Shown here piece by piece: positions 46,314-56,094 of a DNA stretch of 64,000 nucleotides. Every line of letters starts with the position of its first letter. The first letter of the stretch is position 1. The translations under genes and the position numbers were made by a program. The notes under the pieces are model-generated. The model had not been told where the DNA came from, ran no database searches, and saw nothing but the letters and a program-made list of their open reading frames with translations. The stretch comes from Parabacteroides goldsteinii DSM 19448 = WAL 12034 (GTDB lineage: Bacteria; Bacteroidota; Bacteroidia; Bacteroidales; Tannerellaceae): contig NZ_KQ033912.1 of assembly GCF_000969835.1 (NCBI RefSeq), positions 2,431,920-2,495,919 of the forward strand. The letters are read 5' to 3'.

Positions 46314-49300
46314 ATGAAAAAGAATGAAGAATTCAGTCGAAAATCGACTCATTTTCTTAAAAGTGCATGTTTAGCCTTATGTCTGGTAAGTTATGGAGGA
46401 TCTGCTATCTACGCAGCTTCTACTTATGCGGAACAAACCACGTTGACTGTCCGCATGAATAACCGGACTGTAAAAGATGTATTTTCTTACATCGAAAAGA
46501 ACAGTGAATTTATTTTTGTGTACCATGGTTCAAACATCAATCTGAATAAAAAGGTGAATGTGGATGTCAATAATCAGACTGTTGAAGCCATATTGAAAAA
46601 GATGTTTGAAGGAACGGACATTGAGTATATCATCAATGACCGCCAAATCATCGTTCGCAAGAATGAAACAAACAAAAAGCAGGTAGCAGTCGTTGCTCCC
46701 CAGCAGGAAAAGAAAATCACCGTAACAGGTAATGTAAAAGATGCTACCGGCGAACCGTTGATTGGGGTAAATGTGATGGTAAAAGGAACTACCATGGGGA
46801 ATATAACGGATGCCAATGGTAATTTCTCTCTATCGGATGTCGCTCCGAATGCAGTTATTAGTGTTTCTTATATTGGATATAAAACGCAGGAAATCGCTTT
46901 AAATGGTAAAACTGCAGTAAATGTGATTTTGAGTGAAGATAGCGAGGCTTTGGATGAAGTGGTAGTTATCGGTTATGGTACACAGAAGAAAGCGGACCTG
47001 TCCGGAGCTGTAGCTACAGTGCCGAAAAAAGTATTGGAAAACCGTCCGGTTTTGACCGTTGGACAGGCTTTGCAGGGATCGGTTGCTAACTTGACTGTTT
47101 CGATCGGTAGTGGACAAGCAACAGATTCACCTAGCTTTAATATTCGTGGTACGACTTCTATCAACGGTGGTAATCCGTTGGTTGTGATAGACGGTGTGGT
47201 TTCTTCAGCAGAAGAGTTAAACAGAATGAACCCTACCGATATCGGTAGTATTTCCGTTTTAAAAGATGCTGCGTCGGCTGCTATCTACGGTTCGCGTGCT
47301 GCATTCGGTGTGATTTTGGTTACGACTAAGACGGCAGGACAGGAAAAGTTGACAATTAATTATAATAATAATTTTGCAATGCGTAGGTTAACGGGGATGG
47401 CAGATGTAATTACTGATCCTTATATCGTAGCTTCCACCCGTAATACGATGTCTTACCCTTGGTATAACTTATACAATGAAGAACAATTGGCATATGCCAA
47501 GAAAGTTTCGGAAGATCCGAGCACTTCTCCTTATTATCTAAATCAGGATGGTACTTATTCTTATTTTGGTAGTACAGATTGGTTTGATGAGGCTTATAAG
47601 AATTTGGCATTTTCTACCAATCACACGGTCGATGTTTCAGGTAAGACAGATCGTTTAAATTATTATTTTTCTGCCAATTACAATTTTCAGGATGGTATGG
47701 TGAAGTACGGAACTGATAAATATAACCGTTATAACCTTCGTTCCAAATTGGATTTTAAATTGACTGACTGGTGGACGTTGGGTAATAATACCAGCTTTGT
47801 AAATTCAGACTATGATTCTCCAAACTATCTGGGAGATTCTTATTATTGGGAAGTAAACCGTATCAATCCGTTGGATGTGACTTATAATCCGGATGGTTCT
47901 TGGACAAAGGCTGGTAGTAGCGTATTCGGGCGTTTGGTAGACGGAGGTCGTTGGAACCAGCAGAAGACAACTTTCTCGACACAATTTACAACAAAGATCG
48001 ATATTATCAAGGATGTTCTTTTTGTAAATGGTTCGTTCAACTATTCAACGAATAAAAATGCTGAAGAGGGATATTCTTTGCCTGTCGATTACTATGATGG
48101 TCCGGATAGACCGGCTGCTCAGCAAGACCCGGTATCTCAAGCTTACTTGAACCATACCAATGCACGTACACTTACATTTGATGCATATGCTACTTTCCAC
48201 AAGTTGTTTAATGACAAACACGATTTCACGGCGATGGTTGGTTTCAACCAGGAAGATTGGCGGGATAATTATACCTCTGCGAGCCGTAAAGAATTGATTT
48301 CATCTTCTTTGCCTACATTGGGATTGGCTTCGGGTGATATGAATGTCGGACAACGAATCTATTCACTTTCTATGCGTAGTGTATTCGGCCGTTTGAATTA
48401 TATTTATAACAATAAGTATATCTTGGCATTTAATGGTCGTTATGATGGAACATCACGTTTCCCACATGATGATCGGTATGCATTCAACCCTTCCGGTTCT
48501 GTGGCTTGGGTACTTTCGGAGGAAAACTTTTTCGAACCGGTACGAGATGTTGTTAATTTCTTGAAACTCAGATTCTCTTATGGTAGTTTGGGTAATCAGG
48601 ATTTGAAAGAGAACTATTATGCTTATCTGGCTACTATGGGTTCCGGAAAGATATCTCAAATTTTAGATGGTAAACAACCGATAGGTGTTTCTGCACCGGG
48701 ACTGGTTGCTGGTAACTTAACTTGGGAAAAAGTGACGACTGCCGACTGGGGAATGGATATTAATTTCTTAGATAATCGTTTGACTGCCACTGTCGATGGA
48801 TATATTCGTCGTACAAAAGATATGTTGACAGGTGGTGCAGAGTTACCTAATGTTTTAGGAACCAGTGAACCTTTGGAAAATGCGGCAGACTTGAAAACAA
48901 CCGGTTGGGATTTAACGGTTAGCTGGCGTGATAATGTGAAGCTGGCAGGGAAAACGTTGAATTACGGATTAAGCTTCAATATCGGTGATAGTCGTTCTTG
49001 GATCACTAAGTTCTCGAATGATACAGGGTCTTTGGATAGTTATTATGAAGGCTGGGAAATGGGATCTATCTGGGGGTTGGAAACAGAAGGTTTCTTTACT
49101 TCTCAGGAAGATATTGATAACCATGCCGACCAGACACAGGTCGCTTCTTATATCGGTACACGACCGATTGCACCGGGCGATTTGAAATTTAAGGATTTAA
49201 ACGGTGACGGCAAAATTGATAAAGGCGCTTGGACAATTGATGACCATGGTGATTATAAGATTATCGGTAATAGTCGTGCCCGTTATGGTTTCGGGTTCAA

Positions 49301-49778
49301 TATGAATGCAGATTGGAATGGTTTTGACTTGAGTCTGTTTGTACAGGGAGTTTTGAAAAAGAATTACAGTCCGAGTGGGGACTTGTATTTCTGGGGTATC
49401 TATGCACAACCTTGGACTAATATTACTTATGGTAACTATTATGATCGTTGGACAGAAGAAAACCCAAGTCAGGATGCTTATTTCCCGCGTTTTAAATCGT
49501 ATGTTGCGGAAGGTGGAGCAGAAGCTGCTCTTACTCAGACCCGTTATTTGCAAAATGCGACTTATGCTCGCTTGAAGAACTTGACATTCGGATATACACT
49601 GCCAAAACAGTGGACAGATAAAGCAAATATCCAACGTTTACGTCTTTTCTTCTCTGGTGACAACTTGTGTGAAATAACAGGTTTGTATAAGCATTATAAA
49701 CTGGATCCGGAATGTTTGGGTGGCCAAATGTATCCGTTGCAACGTTCTTATTCGTTTGGTTTAAATGTTACGTTCTAA
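46314..49778 (+). CDS. SusC-like TonB-dependent transporter with STN signalling domain
   Basis: About 1154 residues from the ATG at 46314 (MKKNEEFSRKS); upstream in-frame codons from 46266 would put a non-signal extension before it. The signal region ends near AIYAA. An STN domain follows (LTVRMNNRTVKDVFSYIEKN, then INDRQIIVRKNE), which in FecA-like systems touches the anti-sigma factor. Then come the carboxypeptidase-regulatory-like domain (VTGNVKDATGEPLIGVNVMV), TonB-box region (LDEVVVIGYGTQKKADL), plug and barrel ending GLNVTF. With the preceding sigma and anti-sigma genes it forms a trans-envelope signalling import system; in studied gut Bacteroides such systems often serve host-derived glycans. 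Confidence 0.95.
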   Translation: MKKNEEFSRKSTHFLKSACLALCLVSYGGSAIYAASTYAEQTTLTVRMNNRTVKDVFSYIEKNSEFIFVYHGSNINLNKKVNVDVNNQTVEAILKKMFEGTDIEYIINDRQIIVRKNETNKKQVAVVAPQQEKKITVTGNVKDATGEPLIGVNVMVKGTTMGNITDANGNFSLSDVAPNAVISVSYIGYKTQEIALNGKTAVNVILSEDSEALDEVVVIGYGTQKKADLSGAVATVPKKVLENRPVLTVGQALQGSVANLTVSIGSGQATDSPSFNIRGTTSINGGNPLVVIDGVVSSAEELNRMNPTDIGSISVLKDAASAAIYGSRAAFGVILVTTKTAGQEKLTINYNNNFAMRRLTGMADVITDPYIVASTRNTMSYPWYNLYNEEQLAYAKKVSEDPSTSPYYLNQDGTYSYFGSTDWFDEAYKNLAFSTNHTVDVSGKTDRLNYYFSANYNFQDGMVKYGTDKYNRYNLRSKLDFKLTDWWTLGNNTSFVNSDYDSPNYLGDSYYWEVNRINPLDVTYNPDGSWTKAGSSVFGRLVDGGRWNQQKTTFSTQFTTKIDIIKDVLFVNGSFNYSTNKNAEEGYSLPVDYYDGPDRPAAQQDPVSQAYLNHTNARTLTFDAYATFHKLFNDKHDFTAMVGFNQEDWRDNYTSASRKELISSSLPTLGLASGDMNVGQRIYSLSMRSVFGRLNYIYNNKYILAFNGRYDGTSRFPHDDRYAFNPSGSVAWVLSEENFFEPVRDVVNFLKLRFSYGSLGNQDLKENYYAYLATMGSGKISQILDGKQPIGVSAPGLVAGNLTWEKVTTADWGMDINFLDNRLTATVDGYIRRTKDMLTGGAELPNVLGTSEPLENAADLKTTGWDLTVSWRDNVKLAGKTLNYGLSFNIGDSRSWITKFSNDTGSLDSYYEGWEMGSIWGLETEGFFTSQEDIDNHADQTQVASYIGTRPIAPGDLKFKDLNGDGKIDKGAWTIDDHGDYKIIGNSRARYGFGFNMNADWNGFDLSLFVQGVLKKNYSPSGDLYFWGIYAQPWTNITYGNYYDRWTEENPSQDAYFPRFKSYVAEGGAEAALTQTRYLQNATYARLKNLTFGYTLPKQWTDKANIQRLRLFFSGDNLCEITGLYKHYKLDPECLGGQMYPLQRSYSFGLNVTF

Positions 49779-49797
49779 TTTTTAATTGCTGAAAGTT

Positions 49798-51585
49798 ATG
49801 ACTATTAATAAAAATATTATGAAAATAGCTGCGATAGGATTCGTTGGCATTTTAGGGTTAAGCGGATGTAACGATTCGTTTATGGACAAATATTCCGAGA
49901 CTTCCATTACGGAAGAAGGTTTTTTCAAGTCGGCTGGTGATTTGGAAATCTATACAAATAATATGTACGGATATGTTACTTCCGATTATTGGGATGTCGC
50001 ATCCGATAATGTGATATATGTAGAGGAGGCAAGTATCTATTCTAAGATGAGAGGAGAGCTGAATCCTGATAATGCAAGTGTATGGGGATGGGGTAGTATT
50101 CGCAATGTCAATTTTATGCTGGCAAGAGCAGATAAAGCAGAAGGTGATATGGCGGAAATTAATCACTATATCGGCTTGGCTCGTATGTTCAGAGCAAAGT
50201 TATATTATGATAAAGTATTGTCTTATTCGGATGTACCTTGGTATAGTCGTGATTTGCAGACTACGGATACGGAAGAATTATTTAAACCGCAGGATCCGCG
50301 TGCGTTGGTTGTTGATTCCATCATGGCCGATCTGGATTTCGCTGTAACTCATATGAAGGATGAAAGTGGTGCACGAACACGTTGGTATAGAAGTGGTGCA
50401 TTGGCTATGCAGGCACGTATCGCCTTGTCAGAAGGTTGTTGGCGCAAATATCATTCGGAATTAGGACTGAATGATGCTGATCGTTTCTTTAAAGTGGCTG
50501 CTGATGCTTGTAAAGCGATTATGAATACAGGTAATTATGAGTTGTCTACCGGTGAAGGCGCATATGAGGCTTTGTTTAATAGTCAGGATCTTTCTTCTAA
50601 TAAGGAGATGATCATTTTTGAAGATTACAGTAATGAATTAGGACGTAAGCATGGTGCCGGTGCCCGGTTTGATTGGACAACCGGCTTGTCACGCGACTTA
50701 ATGGAAGATTATTATGTAATTGAAGATGGTAAGACAAAAAGATTTCAGGATGTGCCTGGTTATGATAAGAAAACATTTCTTGAGATCTTTGAAAACAGAG
50801 ATCCCCGCCTGGGACAAACTTTCATGATGCCTGGTTTTATGCGTCCGGGTGAAACAGAACCTCATCGCCAGAAAATAACGATCGGTGGTTATCCGCAGGT
50901 GAAATATTCTCCGCTGACATTCGATCAGACAGAATGGGGTAAAGCCTATACAGACTTGCCATTGATCCGGTATGCAGAGGTCTTATTGATGTATGCAGAA
51001 GCGAAAGCTGAGTTAGGAGAATTAACTCAGGAGGATATTGATTTGAGTATCAATTTAATTAGAGATCGTGCCGGTGTGCCTCGGGCTACTTTGGCAGATT
51101 GGATGGCAAATGTCGACCCGGTTCAGGCTAATCGTTATCCGAATGTTACTTCTGCACAAAAAGGTGCAATTTTGGAAGTTAGACGTGAAAGACGTATTGA
51201 ATTGGCTTGCGAAGGATTCCGTTATGCGGATTTAATGCGTTGGGGTGCTGGTAAGTTAATGGAAAAAGCTCCGGAGGGTATGTATATCGGTAAATTAGGC
51301 TATATTGACTTGACCGGTGACGGACAACCTGATTATGCAGTTGTGGCAACACAGGCAGATGCCGATGCTATTCCACAGGCAGATAAGGAAAAATATAAAT
51401 TGAATATAGAGATTTTGGCAGGAAATACATTTGAACTGACTGGTGGAGATAAAGGATATATTCGTTTGATTTCTCAGGTTAATAAATGGAATTTTATTGA
51501 ACCGAAGTATTATTATAGTCCGATATCAACAAAAGATATCGTACTGAACAAAAACTTAATTCAGAATAAATTTTGGACTAAATAG
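49798..51585 (+). CDS. SusD-like surface-binding lipoprotein
   Basis: This roughly 595-residue lipoprotein is taken from the ATG at 49798, which has a GAAAG ribosome site 2 bases upstream; an internal ATG at 49819 (MKIAAIG) is also possible. The lipobox is GLSGC with mature start NDSFMDKYSETSIT. SusD traits are IGLARMFRAKLYYDKVLSYS, LPLIRYAEVLLMYAEAKAEL and RRERRIELACEGFRYADLMR. It starts 19 bases after its SusC partner and is followed by a strong terminator, so the phosphoesterase genes are a separate transcript. Confidence 0.95.
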   Translation: MTINKNIMKIAAIGFVGILGLSGCNDSFMDKYSETSITEEGFFKSAGDLEIYTNNMYGYVTSDYWDVASDNVIYVEEASIYSKMRGELNPDNASVWGWGSIRNVNFMLARADKAEGDMAEINHYIGLARMFRAKLYYDKVLSYSDVPWYSRDLQTTDTEELFKPQDPRALVVDSIMADLDFAVTHMKDESGARTRWYRSGALAMQARIALSEGCWRKYHSELGLNDADRFFKVAADACKAIMNTGNYELSTGEGAYEALFNSQDLSSNKEMIIFEDYSNELGRKHGAGARFDWTTGLSRDLMEDYYVIEDGKTKRFQDVPGYDKKTFLEIFENRDPRLGQTFMMPGFMRPGETEPHRQKITIGGYPQVKYSPLTFDQTEWGKAYTDLPLIRYAEVLLMYAEAKAELGELTQEDIDLSINLIRDRAGVPRATLADWMANVDPVQANRYPNVTSAQKGAILEVRRERRIELACEGFRYADLMRWGAGKLMEKAPEGMYIGKLGYIDLTGDGQPDYAVVATQADADAIPQADKEKYKLNIEILAGNTFELTGGDKGYIRLISQVNKWNFIEPKYYYSPISTKDIVLNKNLIQNKFWTK

Positions 51586-51626
51586 TCGGGAGCGCTTTTT
51601 TACTCTTTGAGTAGGAAATGAATATT

Positions 51627-51684
51627 ATATATCTCAAAAGTTACATCTTTTATTTTAGGTGTGAACTTTTGGGATATATTTTTG
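51627..51684 (+). terminator. Long terminator hairpin after the third SusD
   Basis: 16-bp arms (51627-51642 with 51664-51679, one G-U) extend inward with extra pairs and end in a T tract. Confidence 0.8.
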
Positions 51685-51709
51685 AATCATTTTTATCTTT
51701 CTATCTTTG
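51681..51709 (+). promoter_or_regulatory. Bacteroidetes-type promoter for the phosphoesterase genes
   Basis: A -33 TTTG (51681-51684) lies 17 bases upstream of a perfect -7 box TATCTTTG (51702-51709), 36 bases before the ATG at 51746. Spacing is slightly short of the usual 19-21. It overlaps the terminator tail. Confidence 0.55.
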
Positions 51710-51745
51710 CGGTTGAATTACATTTAATATTGATAAATTATATAC

Positions 51746-52686
51746 ATGAAAACACAAAGTTTTGTTAGTATTACCTTGGTAGTACTTGTTTTGAGTGTTT
51801 TTATTTCTTGCTCTGAACAGAAAAAAGAACAACAACTCACTGTCCTTGCTTGGAACGTTTGGCATGCAGGGCATTCCAAAGCTTATGGACAGCAAGCCTG
51901 TGATGGGACGATCGGTATCCTGAAAAAAGTCAGGCTGATGTCATCTTGATGGTGGAAACATATGGAGCCGCTCCTATGATTGCTGATTCGCTCGGTTATG
52001 ATTATTATTTGATATCCAGTAATCTTTGTATCTTCAGCCGTTATCCGATCATAAAGAAATATACATTTCCGGATGTGATAGATACCTTCAATTTCGGAGG
52101 TGTAGAGATCGATATGGACGGGACTCCTGTCCGTCTGTTCGATACTTGGATTCACTATTTGCCGGATATGCGCCTTGTTCCGACCGATAAATCAGAAGAA
52201 GAAATATTGGCCTGGGATGATGCCGGAACACGCGATGAAGAAATCCGAAAGATACTCGGAGTTTTGAAACCAATGATTGCCGAATCAGATAGTATCCCTA
52301 TCGTCATGGGCGGCGATTTCAACAGCCACTCGCATCTGGACTGGACAGAGGCGACCAAAGATATGTATAATCACGGTGGTGCCGTCGTGAACTGGACTGT
52401 CTCTAAAGAAATGCAGGCTGCTAACTTCAAGGATAGCTTCCGTGAGATTAATCCCGATCCGGTGAAGAATATCGGGACGACTTGGCTGACGGATGCCGAT
52501 TCGCTGGAAACAGTCAATCGCCAGGATCGTATCGACTTCATTTATTACCAAGGAAAGACGATACAGGCGGTAGAGTCCCAATGCTATGACAATATTCTGG
52601 GTGAAACATTTTCTTTCAAAGGGGAAGACTTCTTTTATGCTTCTGATCACGGGTTTGTGTTGACAACCTTTACGATTAGAAAATAG
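51746..52686 (+). pseudogene. Endonuclease/exonuclease/phosphatase-family lipoprotein gene with a single frameshift
   Basis: The 5' part (51746-51949) encodes a lipoprotein leader (lipobox FISC) and the EEP start LTVLAWNVWHAGHSKAYG. The frame breaks at a run of six A (51923-51928). One extra A restores the continuous reading KKSQADVILMVETYGAAPMI, and the rest (to 52686) has the family's catalytic motifs: IVMGGDFNSHSHLDW, a DRIDFIYYQG strand and YASDHGFVLTTF. EEP enzymes cleave phosphodiesters or phosphomonoesters in nucleic acids, lipids or inositol phosphates. Restored, it would be about 313 residues, normal for the family and secreted. The break may be real decay, slippage-based switching or a sequencing error. 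Confidence 0.85.
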
Positions 52687-52726
52687 AAAACTTACTACTA
52701 ATATTCTAAATAAACACATTAATAAC

Positions 52727-55204
52727 ATGAAGAAAACAATCTTGAGCATCGCCCTGCTGAGCGGCATCGCTTCTTTTGCCAATGCAGCCTACACTGGGCA
52801 TGTCTTTGTCGATAAAAACAACAATGGAGTATTTGATAAAGGCGAGAAAGCTATGGCAGGTGTTCTCGTTTCTGACGGTCTGAACGTCGTAAAGACGGCT
52901 GGCGACGGCTCTTTCACCCTACCCGGCCACGAACGGGAACGCTTCATCTTTATCACCACCCCTTCCGGCTATAAAACAAACAATAAGCATTATCACCGTA
53001 TTGATGGCGACCAAATTTCGTACGATTTCGGGCTGCAACCCTATAGCGGAGGTATAAAATCCGACGGCAGTCATAAATATGTGCATATCGCCGATACGGA
53101 GATATTCAACACCGACAATCATGGTGACTGGGTATCCAACGTACGCGATTATACCTCCAACGAGGAGGCCGCCTTTATTATCCATACCGGCGATATCTGT
53201 TATGAGAACGGTCTGAAAGCCCATATCAAATTGATGAATACGGCCAATATGAACTGCCCTATCTTCTACTGTGTCGGCAATCACGACCTGGTAAAAGGAA
53301 AATACGGTGAGGAACTGTTCGAAAGCATCTACGGTCCGGTCTTTTATTCATTTGATGCCGGTAGCGTGCATTATATTGTGACTCCGATGGCGGGCGGCGA
53401 TTATCAGCCGGGCTATACGAAGGAAGATGTCTATCGCTGGCTGAAGAACGATCTGGCGCAAATCCCGCAAGGCAAGCCCATTGTCGTATTCAATCATGAC
53501 TTGCTGACTTACGGCGACCAGTTTATCTTCGGTATCAACGACCAGGAACAAATTAACTTGAATGACCATAACCTGAAAGCCTGGGTATACGGTCACTGGC
53601 ATATCAATTACATAAAGAAACAGGGTAACGTCTACTCTGTCTCTACTGCTACCCTGGACAAGGGAGGTATCGACCATTCTACCAGCGCTTTTCGCGTGCT
53701 GCACGTGGACAAGAAAGGTGATTTCACCTCTGAATTGCGTTACACTTATCTTGATAAAAGTATCCAAATCTCTACTCCGGCCGAAGGACAAGTTCCGGTA
53801 TTGGCTTCGGGTGCTGTGCCTGTGACAGTGAATGTCTATTCGTCAGTCTCTCCCGTGAAAGAGGTTTCTTATTCTTGTCAGATAGATGGAAAGACATTTG
53901 TCAGCAATCGTAAGTTGAGCCAGGCTACGGACTGGTGCTGGAACTCCGAAGTACCCTTTACTGCCGCTCAACGTGGGAAGATGGCTACCCTGAAAGTAAG
54001 AGCACTCTTCAACAATGGCGAAGTGGCGGAAACCGAAGCGGTATTCACCTATCAACCAACAAATGTAAAACCGGATTTGTCAGCCGACTGGAATAACCTG
54101 CTGGGTACTCCCGAACATGTTGTAACTGCTTCTTCGAGCGTAAACCCGCCTCTCGAAATGGCCTGGGTGAAGAATATTGGGGCCAATATCTATATGACTT
54201 CCCCATTGGTTTACAACGGTATGATTTATGTTGCCTCTGTCGATGAGAACCTGCAAGGTGATGCTCATATTTATGCCCTGAACGGACAAACGGGCGAGTT
54301 GCTTTGGAAATACCAGACACGTAATTCCATTAAAAACACTATCGCTATCGACAATGGTCGTGTGTTGGCACAAGACGCCCAGGGATATCTGTATGCCGTA
54401 GATGCCCAAAGCGGTAAATTAAGCTGGGAGAAACAACTGCCGGTTGCTGGTCTGCCTTCTCTGATCGAAGGTTTGGTTGCTTCCGACGGTGTTGTGTATG
54501 CCGGGACAGGCAAAGGTCTTTGTGCCATCGACACTAAAGACGGACGTGAGATCTGGCGCAATAAAGACTGGGGGCAGGGCGAAGGCACCACCACCACCTT
54601 CTCCGTAGGAAAGAATATGCTGATCGCCTCTTCCCAATGGCGTGCCCTCTACGGCAACGACCTGAAGACCGGTGAGTTGAAATGGACAGCCGACACTAAC
54701 GGTCTGCGTAACCGCGGCGCATCGGCAGCCGTTCATGGTGACCTGCTCTACCTTATCTCCGACAAGTCTTTCTTTATCCTCGATGCCAATACAGGCCGTG
54801 TGATTGTTCGCAAGGAACTGCCTTTCAGTGTCGATGTAACCTCAACACCGTTACTGACAGATAAGGAGATCATCTTCGGCTCCGCAAAAGACGGTTTGGT
54901 CGCATTGGATAGCGAGACGCTAGAGATTAAATGGAAGTTTAATACCGGAGATGCATTGGTATATACTTCCCCTTACTCCCGTAAAGTATCTGCAACTATC
55001 GAGACAAGTCCTGTCTTATCAGGCAATACGGTTTATGTAGGAGCTTCCGACGGTACTATCTATGGCGTGAATAAGGAGACCGGAAGGTTTGCCTGGAAGC
55101 ATGCGACAGGCGCTCCGGTATTCGGTTCGGTAGCCGTTTCGGGGAATACGTTGATAGCTGTTGATTTCGGAGGAAACGTGTATACGTTTGTTGCCGCCGA
55201 ATAA
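52727..55204 (+). CDS. Secreted calcineurin-like metallophosphoesterase fused to a PQQ-type beta-propeller
   Basis: This 825-residue exported protein has a signal peptide ending NAAY at about 20. Residues 21-100 are an SdrD-B/metallophosphatase-N-like beta domain (GHVFVDKNNNGVFDKGEKAM). Residues about 110-320 are a calcineurin-like phosphoesterase with the metal motifs HIADTE, HTGDICYENG, GNHD, FNHDLL and GHWH; the first motif has DTE rather than the usual D-x-H, which is worth noting. Residues about 330-440 are a linker beta domain. Residues about 460-825 carry PQQ-like propeller blades (IYALNGQTGELLWKYQ, LYAVDAQSGKLSWEKQ, LCAIDTKDGREIWRN, LVALDSETLEIKWKF, IYGVNKETGRFAWKH). It lies 40 bases after the EEP gene with no terminator, so both phosphohydrolases are co-expressed. 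Confidence 0.88.
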   Translation: MKKTILSIALLSGIASFANAAYTGHVFVDKNNNGVFDKGEKAMAGVLVSDGLNVVKTAGDGSFTLPGHERERFIFITTPSGYKTNNKHYHRIDGDQISYDFGLQPYSGGIKSDGSHKYVHIADTEIFNTDNHGDWVSNVRDYTSNEEAAFIIHTGDICYENGLKAHIKLMNTANMNCPIFYCVGNHDLVKGKYGEELFESIYGPVFYSFDAGSVHYIVTPMAGGDYQPGYTKEDVYRWLKNDLAQIPQGKPIVVFNHDLLTYGDQFIFGINDQEQINLNDHNLKAWVYGHWHINYIKKQGNVYSVSTATLDKGGIDHSTSAFRVLHVDKKGDFTSELRYTYLDKSIQISTPAEGQVPVLASGAVPVTVNVYSSVSPVKEVSYSCQIDGKTFVSNRKLSQATDWCWNSEVPFTAAQRGKMATLKVRALFNNGEVAETEAVFTYQPTNVKPDLSADWNNLLGTPEHVVTASSSVNPPLEMAWVKNIGANIYMTSPLVYNGMIYVASVDENLQGDAHIYALNGQTGELLWKYQTRNSIKNTIAIDNGRVLAQDAQGYLYAVDAQSGKLSWEKQLPVAGLPSLIEGLVASDGVVYAGTGKGLCAIDTKDGREIWRNKDWGQGEGTTTTFSVGKNMLIASSQWRALYGNDLKTGELKWTADTNGLRNRGASAAVHGDLLYLISDKSFFILDANTGRVIVRKELPFSVDVTSTPLLTDKEIIFGSAKDGLVALDSETLEIKWKFNTGDALVYTSPYSRKVSATIETSPVLSGNTVYVGASDGTIYGVNKETGRFAWKHATGAPVFGSVAVSGNTLIAVDFGGNVYTFVAAE

Positions 55205-55231
55205 AAGCTTGATACTAAGCTTTGAATAGAT

Positions 55232-55268
55232 AGGTGCGTTTCCAAAACGGAGGCGCACCTTTTGTTTG
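55232..55268 (+). terminator. Rho-independent terminator after the phosphoesterase gene
   Basis: AGGTGCG/CGCACCT arms (55232-55238 with 55254-55260) plus inner pairs TTCC/GGA, followed by a T-rich run. Confidence 0.8.
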
Positions 55269-55296
55269 TATATGACTGGAGGATTCTATATCTTTG
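55265..55296 (+). promoter_or_regulatory. Bacteroidetes-type promoter for the MNT/HEPN pair
   Basis: A -33 TTTG (55265-55268) and a perfect -7 TATCTTTG (55289-55296) are separated by 20 bases, 43 bases before the ATG at 55339. This is the best full promoter match in the window. Confidence 0.65.
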
Positions 55297-55338
55297 CATT
55301 ATTACTGATTATAACTGTATTAAAGAAACCATTGAGAT

Positions 55339-55653
55339 ATGAAACGTTCTGAAGTTGTAGAGTTAATAAAAGAGACTATACGTCGTATTGCTCCCGGTGC
55401 AAAGACTATCTTGTATGGTTCGGAAGCACGGGGTGATGCCCGTCCCGACAGCGATATCGATCTTCTTATTCTGGTTGACGGTGATACAATGACACTGGCA
55501 CAGGAAGAAGAAATAACGCTTCCTCTCTATGAGTTGGAGTTACGAACAGGCGTCTCTATCAGTCCAATGATCGTTTTAAAAAAGTTATGGGATAACCGTC
55601 CTTTCAAAACTCCTTTTTATGTCAACATTATAAATGAAGGGATTGTATTATGA
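55339..55653 (+). CDS. Minimal nucleotidyltransferase (MNT), antitoxin-like
   Basis: This 104-residue protein has the nucleotidyltransferase core: LYGSEARGDARPDSDIDLL, with Gly-Ser at 27-28 and metal-binding Asp39 and Asp41. It overlaps the following HEPN gene by 4 bases (ATGA), the usual arrangement of MNT/HEPN toxin-antitoxin pairs, in which the MNT protein modifies and silences the HEPN partner by adding nucleotides. The motif is intact. The pair has its own promoter and sits between two glycan loci. Confidence 0.88.
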   Translation: MKRSEVVELIKETIRRIAPGAKTILYGSEARGDARPDSDIDLLILVDGDTMTLAQEEEITLPLYELELRTGVSISPMIVLKKLWDNRPFKTPFYVNIINEGIVL

Positions 55654-56057
55654 AAGAAATATTGGATGAAGAAAGCCGGAAAGCTTTGATAGCTTACAGG
55701 CTTCAACGGGCTTATGAGACGTTGAAAGAGGCAGAGGTCATGATACGGGAATCATTTTATAATGCAGCCGTTAACCGTATGTATTATGCATGTTATTATG
55801 CAGCTGTAGCTTTATTACTGAAATATGATATTCAGACTCAGACTCATAATGGTGTGAAAACAATGCTTGGGTTGCATTTTATTTCTACAGGAAAGCTGTC
55901 ATTAAAAATAGGCAAGACTTTCTCTACTCTCTTTGAAAAGAGGCAGAGTGGTGACTATGATGACTTTGTCTATTGCGACCAAAGCATGGTCGAAGAATTA
56001 TACCCACAGGCCAGCCTGTTCATAGATTCTGTAAAAGAGATACTTACCAAACCTTAA
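55650..56057 (+). CDS. HEPN-domain protein, toxin-like partner of MNT
   Basis: This 135-residue all-helical HEPN protein has the motifs AAVNRMYYACYYAAVALLLK, the GVKTMLGLHF turn and FEKRQSGDYDDF with the Arg-x3-Asp-Tyr end typical of one HEPN branch. The classic R-x4-6-H ribonuclease motif is not evident, so a nuclease role is uncertain; it may act by binding its partner. It is translationally coupled to the MNT gene by a 4-base overlap. Only 37 bases separate its stop from the convergent GH3 gene, with no strong hairpin between. Confidence 0.85.
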   Translation: MKEILDEESRKALIAYRLQRAYETLKEAEVMIRESFYNAAVNRMYYACYYAAVALLLKYDIQTQTHNGVKTMLGLHFISTGKLSLKIGKTFSTLFEKRQSGDYDDFVYCDQSMVEELYPQASLFIDSVKEILTKP

Positions 56058-56094
56058 GTCGGATAAGCATCTCTTAGGGAAAGTTTGGGGGAAT

